Shown here in pieces: positions 11,301-19,405 of a stretch of DNA of 54,779 bases (the stretch's first letter is position 1; each line of letters starts with the position of its first letter). Made by a program: the position numbers and the translations under genes. This DNA is from an uncultured Planctomyces sp. Its GTDB lineage: Bacteria > Planctomycetota > Planctomycetia > Planctomycetales > Planctomycetaceae. The stretch lies in contig CALGTK010000134.1 of NCBI GenBank assembly GCA_937904325.1, forward strand, positions 1 through 54,779, written 5' to 3'. Below the pieces are notes generated by a model, which did no database searches, was not told the DNA's origin, and saw only the letters and a program-made list of their open reading frames with translations.

Positions 11301-11700
11301 CGTCCAGTTTAAACTCGACCGGAGCAGTTCTGGCTGATGCTTTGGTCGGCTTTTCCTTCTTTGATGCATCGGGTTGCTGTACAGCCGACTCCGCAATCGT
11401 CACTTCAGGATCGGCTTTCTTTGCAGCAGGCTTCTTCGGCGTTGCCTTTTTACTCGCCGCTTTCTTGCGAGTGGGGGCAGCGGCCGTTTTCTTCGCCAGC
11501 GCAGCAGGCTTCTTCACCTCTGTTTTCGCGGTGGACTTCTTCGGCGTTGCCTTTTTACTCGCCGCTTTTTTACGAGTGGGGGCAGCGGCCGTTTTCTTCG
11601 CCAGCGCAGCAGCTTTCTTCTTTGCAGCTTTCTTCTTCACCGCTGTTTTCGCGGGAGAATCGCCGGTCGCTGCTTTCTTAGTTGCTTTCTTCTTCGCCAC
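8305..11700 (-). CDS. putA: Bifunctional proline dehydrogenase / glutamate-semialdehyde dehydrogenase with histone H1-like N-terminal tail
   Basis: 1131 residues. PutA oxidises proline to P5C with FAD, passing electrons to quinone, then oxidises glutamate semialdehyde to glutamate with NAD+. The PRODH barrel (about 150-600) shows VSVKLSALYSQFSP, VHVDMEQYAYKD, QAYLRDAESDL, RLVKGAYWDYE and YEIQMLYGMAKDQ. The ALDH domain (about 630-1131) shows APWNFPLAI, FTGSRDVG, the general-base Glu in VAEMGGKNA and the catalytic Cys in GQKCSACSR. Oddly, the first 95 residues hold 33 Lys and 30 Ala in KKAA/TPKK patterns like H1 tails, with a perfect 25-residue duplication (31-55 and 66-90). The tail is probably translated: the GTG start at 11700 has GGAGG 10 nt upstream. 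No ribbon-helix-helix domain, as in E. coli PutA, is present. DNA binding by the tail is inference. Confidence 0.95.
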   Translation of the reverse strand: MAKKKATKKAATGDSPAKTAVKKKAAKKKAAALAKKTAAAPTRKKAASKKATPKKSTAKTEVKKPAALAKKTAAAPTRKKAASKKATPKKPAAKKADPEVTIAESAVQQPDASKKEKPTKASARTAPVEFKLDEKNASLIPDVETETQAIGDWLQQHNKRRQPSIFERRWWDDRILSWAMADESVKVQMFRFVDVLPMLKDHQAVSRHLQEYFEEVNDHFPGAVRMVVDHAGPNTVLGRALSMNARSNAVRMAERFISGSTSEEVLASVTKLRKQGFAFSLDLLGEAVVSEPEANRYRNSYSELIDSLANDVNGWSEDTQIDHDDRGPIPRLNVSVKLSALYSQFSPVDPIGTTEVVKKRLRTILRRARRNMAYVHVDMEQYAYKDLTLHIFKDILMEDEFRDFADVGIVIQAYLRDAESDLFKLRQWVAERGTPITVRLVKGAYWDYETVNAEQKGWATPVFKKKWQSDENFERLSRFLLENYQALRPAFASHNLRSLSHAIAWGRKLDVPRSAYEIQMLYGMAKDQAQLFRELGHRVRIYTPFGELIPGMAYLVRRLLENTSNDSFLRHSLAEDIPREKLMAKPSATLSTDQATDKASVATTDAPVFTNEPPLDFSNGEVREEFQAAVDSVAEEFGRDYFVVIDGKRVETRGQLVSRNPSHKNQIVGTVGAASPDDAQDAIDAAEKAFKSWAKFDVNYRAEYLNLLANSLRERRYELAAWQVHECGKTWQEADADVAEAVDFCVYYSQQAIDLLAPREVNLAGEENTYYYRPRGVAAVIAPWNFPLAILTGMTAAAIVTGNTVIMKPAEQSSVIAAKLMEIFQDIDLPDGVVNFLPGVGEEIGPVLVGSHEVDIVAFTGSRDVGLEINRSAAETDPRQTHVKKVVAEMGGKNAIIVDADADLDEAVKGVIESAFNYAGQKCSACSRVVVLRSIYSNFVKRLVAAIRSLKVGYAETAGTTVGPVIDEKSLEQIQKHIEIGKEENRLVLEYPLPEGLAEEGYFIGPQVFADVDPSSRLAQEEIFGPVLAVLPVDDLSEAIEVVNDTDYALTAGVFSRSPGNLKRCVEELEVGNLYLNRGTTGALVNRQPFGGFRMSGIGTKAGGPDYLAQFILPVNVTENTLRRGFAPEAE
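11431..11610 (-). repeat. 75-bp direct duplication inside the putA tail
   Basis: Bases 11431-11505 and 11536-11610 are near-identical direct copies, differing at two positions, and encode the same 25 residues twice. The spacer is 30 bases. This points to recent expansion of the basic tail by tandem duplication, as in other low-complexity H1-like tails. Confidence 0.9.
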
Positions 11701-12164
11701 GCCGCAGCCGCCTCCATTCGTCCGGGATGGGGTCCGTTTCGCGTCAATTCACCTTCTGTCACGCGCAGAAGGGCCGAAATCCGACCGTGTAACCGCTCTC
11801 AGAGCGGCGGATCAGCGGATTCAGGAAATTATGCTCGTCTGGGTAAAACGCGCACGGACGTGTGTACGATAACACAGTCTTCGCAGGAGTCGACGCAGTG
11901 GCGATATCCCCTCTTTCTGGCCATCAAGGTGCAGAATTCTGCATCGGGCAGTGAATTACCTGGAACGGCAAACTTGCGGCCCCGACGAGTTTCGTTCGTC
12001 GACTCATGAGTTTTCCCTGAAATTGATGAACGGCAATGGTTTCGCAGGTCTCTGTAGATTCGCTGGCACGCCGGCGCTACGCTTGTCGCGTGATATTCGG
12101 TGACGGATGAATTTCGAGCATGATGCGGGCTGCTCCGCATGACTAATAATCAGGGAAGCAGATC
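11701..12164. other. Divergent intergenic region upstream of putA
   Basis: About 460 bases between putA and the sulfatase-fold gene. It contains the palindrome at 11793-11807 listed separately and a hairpin-forming ATGCGG/CCGCAT pair at 12123-12140, just ahead of the next gene. No credible coding region was found on either strand. Confidence 0.55.
11793..11807. promoter_or_regulatory. Candidate operator palindrome upstream of putA
   Basis: CCGCTCTCAGAGCGG is a perfect 7-base inverted repeat around one central base, 93 bases before the putA start. Size and position fit a dimeric repressor or activator site. Because this PutA lacks the RHH autorepressor domain, another regulator would be needed. 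No regulator gene is nearby. Inference only. Confidence 0.4.
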
Positions 12165-13571
12165 TTGAAGGCAGTTGTACTTACGTTTGATCGTCTGCCG
12201 ACGCATCTGCTGGGTTGCTACGGCAACGAATGGACAGAAACGCCGGGTTTCGATCGCCTGGCAGCACTCGGCAGTGTATTTGATCAACACTTTGCCGAGG
12301 TTCCTGGTCCAGTCGGGCCAAACCATTCCTGGTGGACGGGACAGTTCGAGTATTTCTCGGCTCCGGAAAAAAAAGACAAAACTAGTAACCAGACGGCTCA
12401 GAACTGGATCCAGAAGCTGGTTCGGGATGGTGTGAAATGTAAGTTGCTGGCTGAGAATACCGAAGGGCTGCCGACGGAACTGTTTAATTCCAGCGAAGCG
12501 GTTGGCGGAGTCACCGGTCTGAACGCAGCCCATGATGATGTCCCGATCGCGCGGCTTGTTCAGCGCGGGATCGAGATTCTGAAAAATCGCGGCTCTGTAG
12601 CCGAATCACCAGTCGAAGAGTCTCAGCCGGAACTAATCTGGCTGCATTCGGCGGGCGTGCCGTCTCCCTGGCTCCCGCCGCGGCTGTTTGCGGAGCTTTA
12701 CCTGGACGAGCTGGAAGAAATCGTCGATGGCGAATCCGGAAGAGATATCGCCAGCGATATCGTTGGCCAGTTCGAAAATGATCCCGACCTGGTGCGGTTG
12801 CTGCTGTCCGACTGGCGGCGGGAAGCGGAAGCGTGCGCTGATTTAAAAGACGACTCCCGGCCGACGACGGAATCCGACGCTGAAGAAATCGAGTCGCCAG
12901 AACTCGAGCGGCAAATCAGCCGCCTGGTGTTTGCCGGGTACGTTTCGATGATCGACCGGTGGCTACTGAAACTGCTCGAAGCCGTTGAAACTTGCGACGA
13001 CCACATTCTGCTCGTTGTGTCAACAAACCAGGGACATTCGTTTGGTGAAACGGTTGATCTCGTGCCTGACGCGCGGGGAGCGGTCGCGTCTGGAGGCGAT
13101 GATCAGAGAATGCTCCATGATTCGGAAGTGAGGACGCCGCTGTTGATGGCTGAGTTTTCTGATTCGGCAGATGGCCAGGAATTCGGGAGTCGGCATGCGG
13201 CTTTAGTTCAGCCGGTTGATCTCGCCGCGACACTGGAAGAGTGGATTGCACGAGGACTTGCTGGAAACTCTCTCCTGCAAACAACTTCGGCCGGAGCTAG
13301 CCTGCTAACGGCCCTTAAAGGTGGCACTCCGAAGGGGCGGACGACCGCGTTTTCGCTCGGTGCGGACGGTCAGCTTGGCGTTCGAAACCGCAATTGGGCA
13401 CTGGCGGCTTCTACGAATGCTTTCGACGAGGACGATTCGGCCGAGGCAGACATTCAGCTCTTCGCGAAACCCGACGACCAATGGGATATCCACGACGTTT
13501 CTTCTCAATATCGCGAAGAAGTCGGATCGCTGCTGGACAGTTTGCGGAGGTTCAGATGTGGCACTCGCTGA
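12165..13571 (+). CDS. Sulfatase-fold (alkaline phosphatase superfamily) protein lacking the sulfatase active-site motif
   Basis: 468 residues. The N-terminus follows sulfatases closely: VVLTFDRLPTHLLGCYGN, then TPGFDRLAALGSVFDQHF. At the place where sulfatases carry the formylglycine motif C/S-x-P-x-R, this protein reads VGPNHSWWTG, so the modifiable Cys/Ser and the Arg are absent. Later parts keep the fold (ILLVVSTNQGHSFGE resembles the metal-site strand; LMAEFSD and LVQPVDLAATLEEW follow sulfatase order). A long acidic insert sits at about residues 225-250. No signal peptide is seen, so it is probably cytoplasmic. The start is TTG with AGGGA about 9 nt upstream; residues from here match the family start. 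Inferred: a non-sulfatase member or pseudoenzyme. Confidence 0.8.
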   Translation: MKAVVLTFDRLPTHLLGCYGNEWTETPGFDRLAALGSVFDQHFAEVPGPVGPNHSWWTGQFEYFSAPEKKDKTSNQTAQNWIQKLVRDGVKCKLLAENTEGLPTELFNSSEAVGGVTGLNAAHDDVPIARLVQRGIEILKNRGSVAESPVEESQPELIWLHSAGVPSPWLPPRLFAELYLDELEEIVDGESGRDIASDIVGQFENDPDLVRLLLSDWRREAEACADLKDDSRPTTESDAEEIESPELERQISRLVFAGYVSMIDRWLLKLLEAVETCDDHILLVVSTNQGHSFGETVDLVPDARGAVASGGDDQRMLHDSEVRTPLLMAEFSDSADGQEFGSRHAALVQPVDLAATLEEWIARGLAGNSLLQTTSAGASLLTALKGGTPKGRTTAFSLGADGQLGVRNRNWALAASTNAFDEDDSAEADIQLFAKPDDQWDIHDVSSQYREEVGSLLDSLRRFRCGTR

Positions 13572-13868
13572 TGGCTATGTGACCCGAATTTTCCGGTAAA
13601 AGCGGAATTGCCACGGCTTTCATACCTGCCTGAATTGCCCGTTCTTGATCAACGGGTTTCGATGTTTCCAAGTCACCTCTGACAGCAATTCGGGCCGGTT
13701 TACTTTTGGAATCTGAGCCGATACTTTGACGGCCCGAATTACTCGGTAATCTGGAGTTCTGAACGATTCTGAAAGCAGGCTGTGCATTCCACCAGTCGCT
13801 TTCCAAACATCGATTTGTTCGGCCTCCATTCGCACAAACCTGGGGTCGCTGTTCAGCGAATTACGACC
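13572..13868. other. Intergenic stretch of about 300 bases, nothing assigned
   Basis: Lies between the sulfatase-fold gene and the cupin gene. Two overlapping leftward open frames cross it (about 13552-13835) but have no recognisable motifs, no good ribosome site and no signal peptide. A decayed gene is possible but not supported. Confidence 0.4.
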
Positions 13869-15092
13869 ATGGCTAATGTCGCCACACTTGCATCTGCTGC
13901 TCTGTCAGAATCGAACGGTATTTTCCGACTTGCTCCAAACTGGGTGCCGCGGTCATTCCTGCAGCCCGGACGTCGGCTCAAGCTGAACCCTAACCACTAT
14001 TACGCGCTCGGCATGAACCGAGGCGGTATCGATGAGCGGTGGTTTGGCTCGACGACCGAAGCGGCTAACGACAACCGTAACTGGGACGAAGGCCTTAGTT
14101 ACTGTGTTACTCCGAACGGTGAAAAATTTCAGTTGAAGGAAGCGGTCGACGAACTCAAAGGCGAGATTATCGGCGACGCAATCTGGGACAAGTATGGCAA
14201 GTGGCCTGTGTACTCGAAGTTCTTCGACAACATGGGCCCAATTCCTCACCATATGCACCAGAATGCCGAGCAGGCGAAGCTGGTCGGTCAGGAAGGCAAG
14301 CCAGAATCCTATTATTTCCCTCCGCAGCTCAACCCGACCGGCAACAACTTTCCCTACACGTTCATGGGTCTTGAGCCTGGCACGACTAAAGAGCAGGCCG
14401 TACAGTGTCTCGCCGACTGGAACAAGGGCGATAACGGGATACTTGATCTGTCAAAAGCCTACCGTTTGAAGCCAGGCACAGGGTGGTTGATTCCACCATG
14501 CGTGCTGCACGCTCCGGGCAGCTTGCTGACATACGAGCCGCAATGGGGCAGCGATGTCTTCGGCATGTATCAGAACCTGGTAGAAGGTCGCGAAGTTCCA
14601 CGAGCGTTGCTCACCAAAGATTTTCCGGAAGAATTTCACGACGACAATGAGTACTTAATCGATTCACTTGACTGGGAAAAGAACGTAGATCCCAACTTCA
14701 AAGACAACAACTACCTGGAGCCGGTAATCTGCTCACAAGGCGACGGCTGGGCTGACCGCTGGATCGTCTACGGCACGGTCGATGGCGAGCAGCTCTTCAC
14801 GGCTAAAGAACTCACCGTTGATCCAGGTGCCAGGTGCTCGATTCAGGACAGCGGAGCTTACTCCTGGATAACAACACAAGGTCTGGGCAGCATCGGCAGC
14901 ATGCGACTGCAGACTCCAGCCATGATCAACTTTGGCGACCTGACTGACGACGAAGTTTTCGTCACTGCCAGGCGAGCTGCCGAAGGCGTCGAATTTGAAA
15001 ACACCGGAGACGAGCCGCTCGTCGGGCTTCGTTACTTCGGCCCAAACGCTCAACCGGATGCTCCGGCAATGGGCGCGTATAAGAATCAGTAA
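13869..15092 (+). CDS. Class I mannose-6-phosphate-isomerase-like cupin protein
   Basis: 407 residues from the ATG at 13869. Cupin-fold features resemble type I phosphomannose isomerases: the metal-binding segment PIPHHMHQNAEQAK (His 127, 128 and 130), and a later GWLIPPCVLHAPGSLLTYE segment with a His expected near the metal. The C-terminal third (about 300-400) looks like a second cupin half (FTAKELTVDPGARCSIQD). The protein is longer at the front than needed and the upstream frame extends to 13782, but the sequence MANVATLASAALSES reads as a natural start. It heads three consecutive genes with a sugar-phosphate-isomerase-like protein and a Gfo/Idh/MocA oxidoreductase, so a sugar or cyclitol substrate is likely. 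The exact substrate is unknown. Confidence 0.75.
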   Translation: MANVATLASAALSESNGIFRLAPNWVPRSFLQPGRRLKLNPNHYYALGMNRGGIDERWFGSTTEAANDNRNWDEGLSYCVTPNGEKFQLKEAVDELKGEIIGDAIWDKYGKWPVYSKFFDNMGPIPHHMHQNAEQAKLVGQEGKPESYYFPPQLNPTGNNFPYTFMGLEPGTTKEQAVQCLADWNKGDNGILDLSKAYRLKPGTGWLIPPCVLHAPGSLLTYEPQWGSDVFGMYQNLVEGREVPRALLTKDFPEEFHDDNEYLIDSLDWEKNVDPNFKDNNYLEPVICSQGDGWADRWIVYGTVDGEQLFTAKELTVDPGARCSIQDSGAYSWITTQGLGSIGSMRLQTPAMINFGDLTDDEVFVTARRAAEGVEFENTGDEPLVGLRYFGPNAQPDAPAMGAYKNQ

Positions 15093-15107
15093 ATGGTCAA
15101 TTCGCAG

Positions 15108-15171
15108 GGCGCGTCTTGACGCACCTTAATTTTCACAGGCAATAGATTTCAGTGGTGTGTCGAGACGCACC
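15108..15171. repeat. Inverted pair of 18-base elements
   Basis: The element at 15108-15125 (GGCGCGTCTTGACGCACC) and that at 15154-15171 (GGTGTGTCGAGACGCACC) are inverted copies, matching at 15 of 18 positions. Each is partly palindromic itself (GCGTC-tt-GACGC). They flank a 28-base AT-rich loop and sit 17 bases before the next start codon. Could be a REP-like element, a terminator or an attenuating hairpin. Confidence 0.7.
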
Positions 15172-15188
15172 CGACGGAAGGCTTCAAG

Positions 15189-16202
15189 ATGGCTTTGAAA
15201 CTGCACAACGCAATGTGGCCGGGACTTGTTGGCAAGGGCGATGACGAAGGTCAGGAGCCACCGATCAGTCTTGAGCGGATGCTCGAATTGACCGCTGCCG
15301 CCGGCGTCAACGGCCAGAAGTACGACGGTATTGACTACTTCCTCTTTCTGCCGCATACCAACCCTGAAGCAACCGACGACGAACTGCGAGAAATCGCTGA
15401 CCTTATCGCGTCGCACAACTTCACGGTGGGTTCGCTGGTCGCTCCGATCTGGCCGGGAACGGTCGGTGATTCGGCGATGGGCGACGATGCCGCTCGCGAG
15501 AAGTTTCTTTCAGCCGTCACGATGGCCTGCCGAATCGCTCGAATATTCGAAGACCACGGTGTGCGGAAGTACGGCGTGATCCGAATCGATTCGGCTGAGT
15601 TCGGTGTTGAAAAGTGGCGTGAGAACGCGAAAGCCAACACAAGTCGCATTGCCGATACGTTCCGCGAAGCAGCGAAGATTGCCGCCGATAACGGTCAACG
15701 GCTTGCTGCCGAAGGTGAAATCTGCTGGGCAGGAATGCATTCCTGGAAGGACATGCTGGACCTTCTTGAAGAAGTCGGCATGCCGGAATCACTCGGTTTC
15801 CAGGCGGACCTTGCTCACACCTACCTTTACACGCTGGGGTACAACGCTCCGGAACATGCACTCGTCAAGGAAGGCTACGGCGACGAAGAATTCTACGCCG
15901 CCTACGAGCAGATGACCGACAAGCTTCGTCCCTGGACGATCGACTTCCACGTCGCTCAAAACGACGGCGAAGTTCATGGAGCAGGTTCGCACGACAAGAC
16001 CGGCAAGCACTGTCGGGCTGACGATCCAAACGGCAAGCTCGACATCACAAAGTGCTCAAGCTACTGGCTGAAGGATTACGAACAGCGAGGTATTCAGCAC
16101 ATCTGCTGGGATGGCTGCATGTTCCCGAACGCAACACTCGAAAACGGCGATACCTGGAATACGATCCTCGACGCCATGATCAAAGTCCGAGACGCAAACT
16201 GA
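15189..16202 (+). CDS. Sugar phosphate isomerase/epimerase (xylose-isomerase-like TIM barrel)
   Basis: 337 residues of the AP_endonuc_2/xylose-isomerase-like TIM-barrel family. Likely metal ligands are the Glu in [12 protein letters not shown], the Asp and His in [11 protein letters not shown] and the His in [11 protein letters not shown], in the usual E-D-H order of the family. No signal peptide, so cytoplasmic. It follows the PMI-like cupin by 97 bases and precedes the Gfo/Idh/MocA gene by 101 bases on the same strand. In planctomycetes this pairing typically belongs to oxidation and isomerisation of sugars or inositols. The protein is longer than many relatives (about 280), mostly through the loop around [14 protein letters not shown]. 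Specific substrate not determinable. Confidence 0.85.
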   Translation: MALKLHNAMWPGLVGKGDDEGQEPPISLERMLELTAAAGVNGQKYDGIDYFLFLPHTNPEATDDELREIADLIASHNFTVGSLVAPIWPGTVGDSAMGDDAAREKFLSAVTMACRIARIFEDHGVRKYGVIRIDSAEFGVEKWRENAKANTSRIADTFREAAKIAADNGQRLAAEGEICWAGMHSWKDMLDLLEEVGMPESLGFQADLAHTYLYTLGYNAPEHALVKEGYGDEEFYAAYEQMTDKLRPWTIDFHVAQNDGEVHGAGSHDKTGKHCRADDPNGKLDITKCSSYWLKDYEQRGIQHICWDGCMFPNATLENGDTWNTILDAMIKVRDAN

Positions 16203-16303
16203 CGCCAGGCTGCTTAACGGTGGCATTGCGAAAGCGTTAAAGCGATTTTCACATTGCGATTTGGATCAAATTTTAAATTGAACAACTCCAGGGAGAACTC
16301 ACA

Positions 16304-17443
16304 GTGGCGAAGAAACCATTGAATATCGGTCTGGTCGGTTATGGATTTATGGGCCGAACTCATTCGAACGGTTACAAACGGGTCAACGACTTTTTTAATG
16401 AGCTGGAATACCGTCCCGTCCTGAAGGCGATCTGCGGCCGCAACGAAGAACGCACGAAACAGTTTGCCGAACAGTGGGGCTACGAATCGACCGAGTCTGA
16501 CTGGAAAGCTCTGATCGCTCGAGACGATATCGACGCGGTTGACATCTGCACGCCGAACAACACACATGCAGAGATTGCTATTGCGGCTGCCGAAGCAGGC
16601 AAGATGGTACTTTGTGAAAAGCCACTCGCTCGTACCACAGCAGAAAGCCTGCCGATGGTTGAAGCCATTGAAAAGGCCGGCGTTGCGAACACTGTCTGGT
16701 ACAACTATCGCCGCGTTCCGGCCGTCACGCTTGCCAAGCAGATTATTGACTCCGGCAAGCTCGGCAGAATCTTCCACTACCGAGCCAACTTCCTGCAGGA
16801 CTGGACGATTTCGGAAGACCTGCCGCAGGGTGGTGAGGCGTTGTGGCGTCTCGATGCCAACGCAGCGGGTTCGGGTGTGACCGGTGACCTGCTCGCTCAC
16901 TGCATCGACACCGCAATCTGGTTAAACGGTGGCATTAAAGATGTCTCGGCCATGACCGAAACATTTATCAAGGAACGAGTTCACCAGGCCACTGGCGAAA
17001 AGCAGGCCGTCACAATCGACGACGCATGCATTTTCCACTGCCACTTCGACAACGGCTCGCTCGGCCTGTTTGAATCAACTCGTTACGCCCGTGGTCATAA
17101 GGCGCTTTACACGTTGGAAATCAATGGCGAGCACGCTTCGATCCGCTGGGACCTTCACGATCTGAACCGTCTTGAATTCTTCGACCACAGCGATGAAAGC
17201 ATCGTTCGCGGTTGGCGTAGCGTCCATGTTTCAGACGGTGATCAGCCTTACCTCGACAAGTGGTGGGTGCCGGGACTCTGCATTGGCTACGAACACACCT
17301 TCGTGCATCAGGTGGCCGATTTTCTGGCTTCTCTGTCAAGCGGCGAGCCTTGCAAGCCAACGTTCCGCGATGCTCTCGAAACGGCAAAAGTCTGCGACGC
17401 CGTTCTTGCAAGTGCCGCAAACAAAGCCTGGGCCAACGTCTAA
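16304..17443 (+). CDS. Gfo/Idh/MocA-family NAD(P)-dependent oxidoreductase
   Basis: 379 residues. The N-terminal Rossmann domain begins [18 protein letters not shown], and the family signature EKPLAR falls at about 105-110, with Lys106 as the substrate-orienting residue. The C-terminal alpha/beta domain contains [21 protein letters not shown], matching the GG..D.G.H..D region that carries the catalytic His. It probably oxidises or reduces a sugar or cyclitol hydroxyl. GTG start at 16304 with AGGGAGA 8-10 nt upstream. No Tat signal, unlike many planctomycete members, so cytoplasmic and probably catabolic. It is the third gene of the sugar cluster. Confidence 0.9.
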   Translation: MAKKPLNIGLVGYGFMGRTHSNGYKRVNDFFNELEYRPVLKAICGRNEERTKQFAEQWGYESTESDWKALIARDDIDAVDICTPNNTHAEIAIAAAEAGKMVLCEKPLARTTAESLPMVEAIEKAGVANTVWYNYRRVPAVTLAKQIIDSGKLGRIFHYRANFLQDWTISEDLPQGGEALWRLDANAAGSGVTGDLLAHCIDTAIWLNGGIKDVSAMTETFIKERVHQATGEKQAVTIDDACIFHCHFDNGSLGLFESTRYARGHKALYTLEINGEHASIRWDLHDLNRLEFFDHSDESIVRGWRSVHVSDGDQPYLDKWWVPGLCIGYEHTFVHQVADFLASLSSGEPCKPTFRDALETAKVCDAVLASAANKAWANV

Positions 17444-17608
17444 AGCAAGTGCTTTGCGGTTGTCGCGAGCGAGTTGCAACACAATACTGAGATGACTAAT
17501 AAAGTTTACCACTGGCGGTTGTGGCGTGTTTCAAACTCGCTGCTGCCGCCAGTTCCTGTTGTGCCCGAAGGTTTAGCCGGGCCTCATCTGACTGTCAGGA
17601 GCTGTTCG

Positions 17609-18088
17609 ATGGCCAATCCGATCTCACGAGAAGGTTACGATAAGCTGACGGAAGAGATTCGGAAGCTTGAAGAAGACGTCATGCCTGTCATCGTGGAAGC
17701 AATCGCCGAAGCACGTGCCGAAGGTGATCTTAAGGAAAACACCGAGTACCACGGGCAGCGTGAAGCTCAGGGAATGACTCAAGCGAAGATCAACCAGTTG
17801 AAAACAAAGCTCGCAGCCTGCGAGATTGTCGACAAGTCGAGCCTGCCGAAAGGTATCGTGACATTTGGTTCGACGGTCACGGTTAAAGATCTCGATATGG
17901 GTGACCTTGAGACGTACGAGTTTGTCGGACCGGGCGAAGAAGATTACACCGGCGACGTCATGAAGATTTTAACAAGCAGCCCACTAGCCAGTGCTCTGGC
18001 TGGTAAGAAAGTTGGCGATCAGGTTGAGGTCGAAGTTCCAAGAGGAACCCTCAAGTTGGAAGTTGCTGAAATTGTTGACTGCGAATGA
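17609..18088 (+). CDS. greA: Transcription elongation factor GreA
   Basis: 159 residues, typical GreA length. GreA binds RNA polymerase and stimulates cleavage of backtracked transcripts. The N-terminal coiled coil shows [17 protein letters not shown] and the tip carries the acidic pair in [15 protein letters not shown], matching the D41/E44 region of E. coli GreA. The C-terminal FKBP-like domain includes [12 protein letters not shown] and ISSPLA-like [16 protein letters not shown]. Start ATG 17609 has CAGGAG about 8 nt upstream; the frame is open further upstream but lacks family resemblance. Confidence 0.95.
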   Translation: MANPISREGYDKLTEEIRKLEEDVMPVIVEAIAEARAEGDLKENTEYHGQREAQGMTQAKINQLKTKLAACEIVDKSSLPKGIVTFGSTVTVKDLDMGDLETYEFVGPGEEDYTGDVMKILTSSPLASALAGKKVGDQVEVEVPRGTLKLEVAEIVDCE

Positions 18089-18139
18089 GAACTGCCTGAC
18101 AACTTTTGTTTGATCACGCGAAGACAGGAGCGTTGATAG

Positions 18140-19405
18140 ATGCGAACTTCGATCACAGCGGTATTGGTGCTTGCGATTCTGGCAGTTGCGGAAACGCAAT
18201 CATCGGCCGAGGACTGGCCTGAGTTTCGTGGACCGTTGGCCAACGGGCATTCGACTGCCGACGGCCTGCCGGTCAAGTGGACCATCGATCAGAACGTTGT
18301 CTGGAAAAAAGCGATCGACGGTCTGGCCTGGTCATCACCCATCGTTCTTGGAGACCGGATTTATCTCACCACGTCTGTCGCAGACAGTGAAGAACTTGGC
18401 CCGGAACAATCGTTGAGAACGTTGTGTCTCGATGCAGAATCCGGAGCAGTTCAGTGGGACGTTGAAGTTTTCCGGCAAACAAAATCTACCGCGGCCAGGG
18501 ACAAAGTTCACAAGAAGAACAGTCACGCCAGTGCAACGCCGATTACGGACGGAAAGCACCTCTTCGTGCATTTTGGCGTGCATGGAACGGCTTGCCTGAA
18601 CCTGGATGGAACAGTTGCCTGGAAGAATCAGGAATTGAAATATGCACCCGTTCACGGCAACGGTGGATCGCCAGTCCTTGTGGGCGGGTTGCTGGTGCTT
18701 TCGTGTGACGGAGGTGACGTCGAATTCATCGTTGCGATGGATCAGGCCACCGGAAAAATTCTGTGGAAGACTGACCGGACAGCAAAGCACCTCAAGAAGA
18801 AGTTTGCATTCGGTACTCCGTTGTTGATCTCAGTTGACGGGAAGACCCAGATCGTTTCGCAGGGCGCGGGAGCCGTCTACGGATATCGCCCGAAAGACGG
18901 CGTCATGATCTGGAAAGTGGATTATGCAGACGGCTATTCGGTCGTTCCACGTCCCGTCTTTTCCCACGGCCTGCTTTATGTCTCCAGCGGATTCAATCAG
19001 GCAAAGATTTTTGCCATTGACCCGACCGGCCAGGGGGACATCACAAAGTCGCACGTTCGCTGGATCATGACAAAAGGCGCTCCGCACACGCCATCTCCAC
19101 TGGTCGTCGGCGACGAGTTGTACATCGTCAGTGATCGAGGCATCCTGACATGCCTCGATGCAGTTTCAGGAGAAGAGCATTATCAACAGCGTCTCGGAGG
19201 CAATTACTCGTCTTCGCCATTATTCGCTGACGGCAAAATCTATGTGCAGGCCGAAGGAGGCGAGGCCATCGTGGTTCGTCCCGGTAAAGAATATGAAGAG
19301 CTGAGCAGAAACGAACTGGAAGCACGAACCTTCGCCTCTTATGCCGTCTATGGGTCGTCCCTGCTGATCCGTAGTGAGAAGCATCTTTATCGCATATCGA
19401 ATTGA
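18140..19405 (+). CDS. Secreted PQQ-like beta-propeller repeat protein (copy 1)
   Basis: 421 residues with a signal peptide (MRTSITAVLVLAILAVAE, cleavage near QSSAED). The mature protein begins DWPEFRGPLANG, the DWPxFRGP motif common to planctomycete exported propellers, and runs through repeated strands of the GKILWKTD, YYGYRPKDGVMIWK and CLDAVSGEEHYQ type, the W-motif repeats of PQQ/BamB-like 8-bladed propellers. No PQQ-dehydrogenase catalytic residues could be verified, so it is more likely a structural or binding protein than a dehydrogenase. It lies 51 bases after greA. Two further members are in this window at 29132 and 46456. Confidence 0.85.
   Translation: MRTSITAVLVLAILAVAETQSSAEDWPEFRGPLANGHSTADGLPVKWTIDQNVVWKKAIDGLAWSSPIVLGDRIYLTTSVADSEELGPEQSLRTLCLDAESGAVQWDVEVFRQTKSTAARDKVHKKNSHASATPITDGKHLFVHFGVHGTACLNLDGTVAWKNQELKYAPVHGNGGSPVLVGGLLVLSCDGGDVEFIVAMDQATGKILWKTDRTAKHLKKKFAFGTPLLISVDGKTQIVSQGAGAVYGYRPKDGVMIWKVDYADGYSVVPRPVFSHGLLYVSSGFNQAKIFAIDPTGQGDITKSHVRWIMTKGAPHTPSPLVVGDELYIVSDRGILTCLDAVSGEEHYQQRLGGNYSSSPLFADGKIYVQAEGGEAIVVRPGKEYEELSRNELEARTFASYAVYGSSLLIRSEKHLYRISN

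Noticed and set aside
13552-13835. Leftward open frames between the sulfatase-fold and cupin genes
   Set aside because: No motif, ribosome site or signal peptide; the two frames could be a decayed gene, but nothing identifies one.
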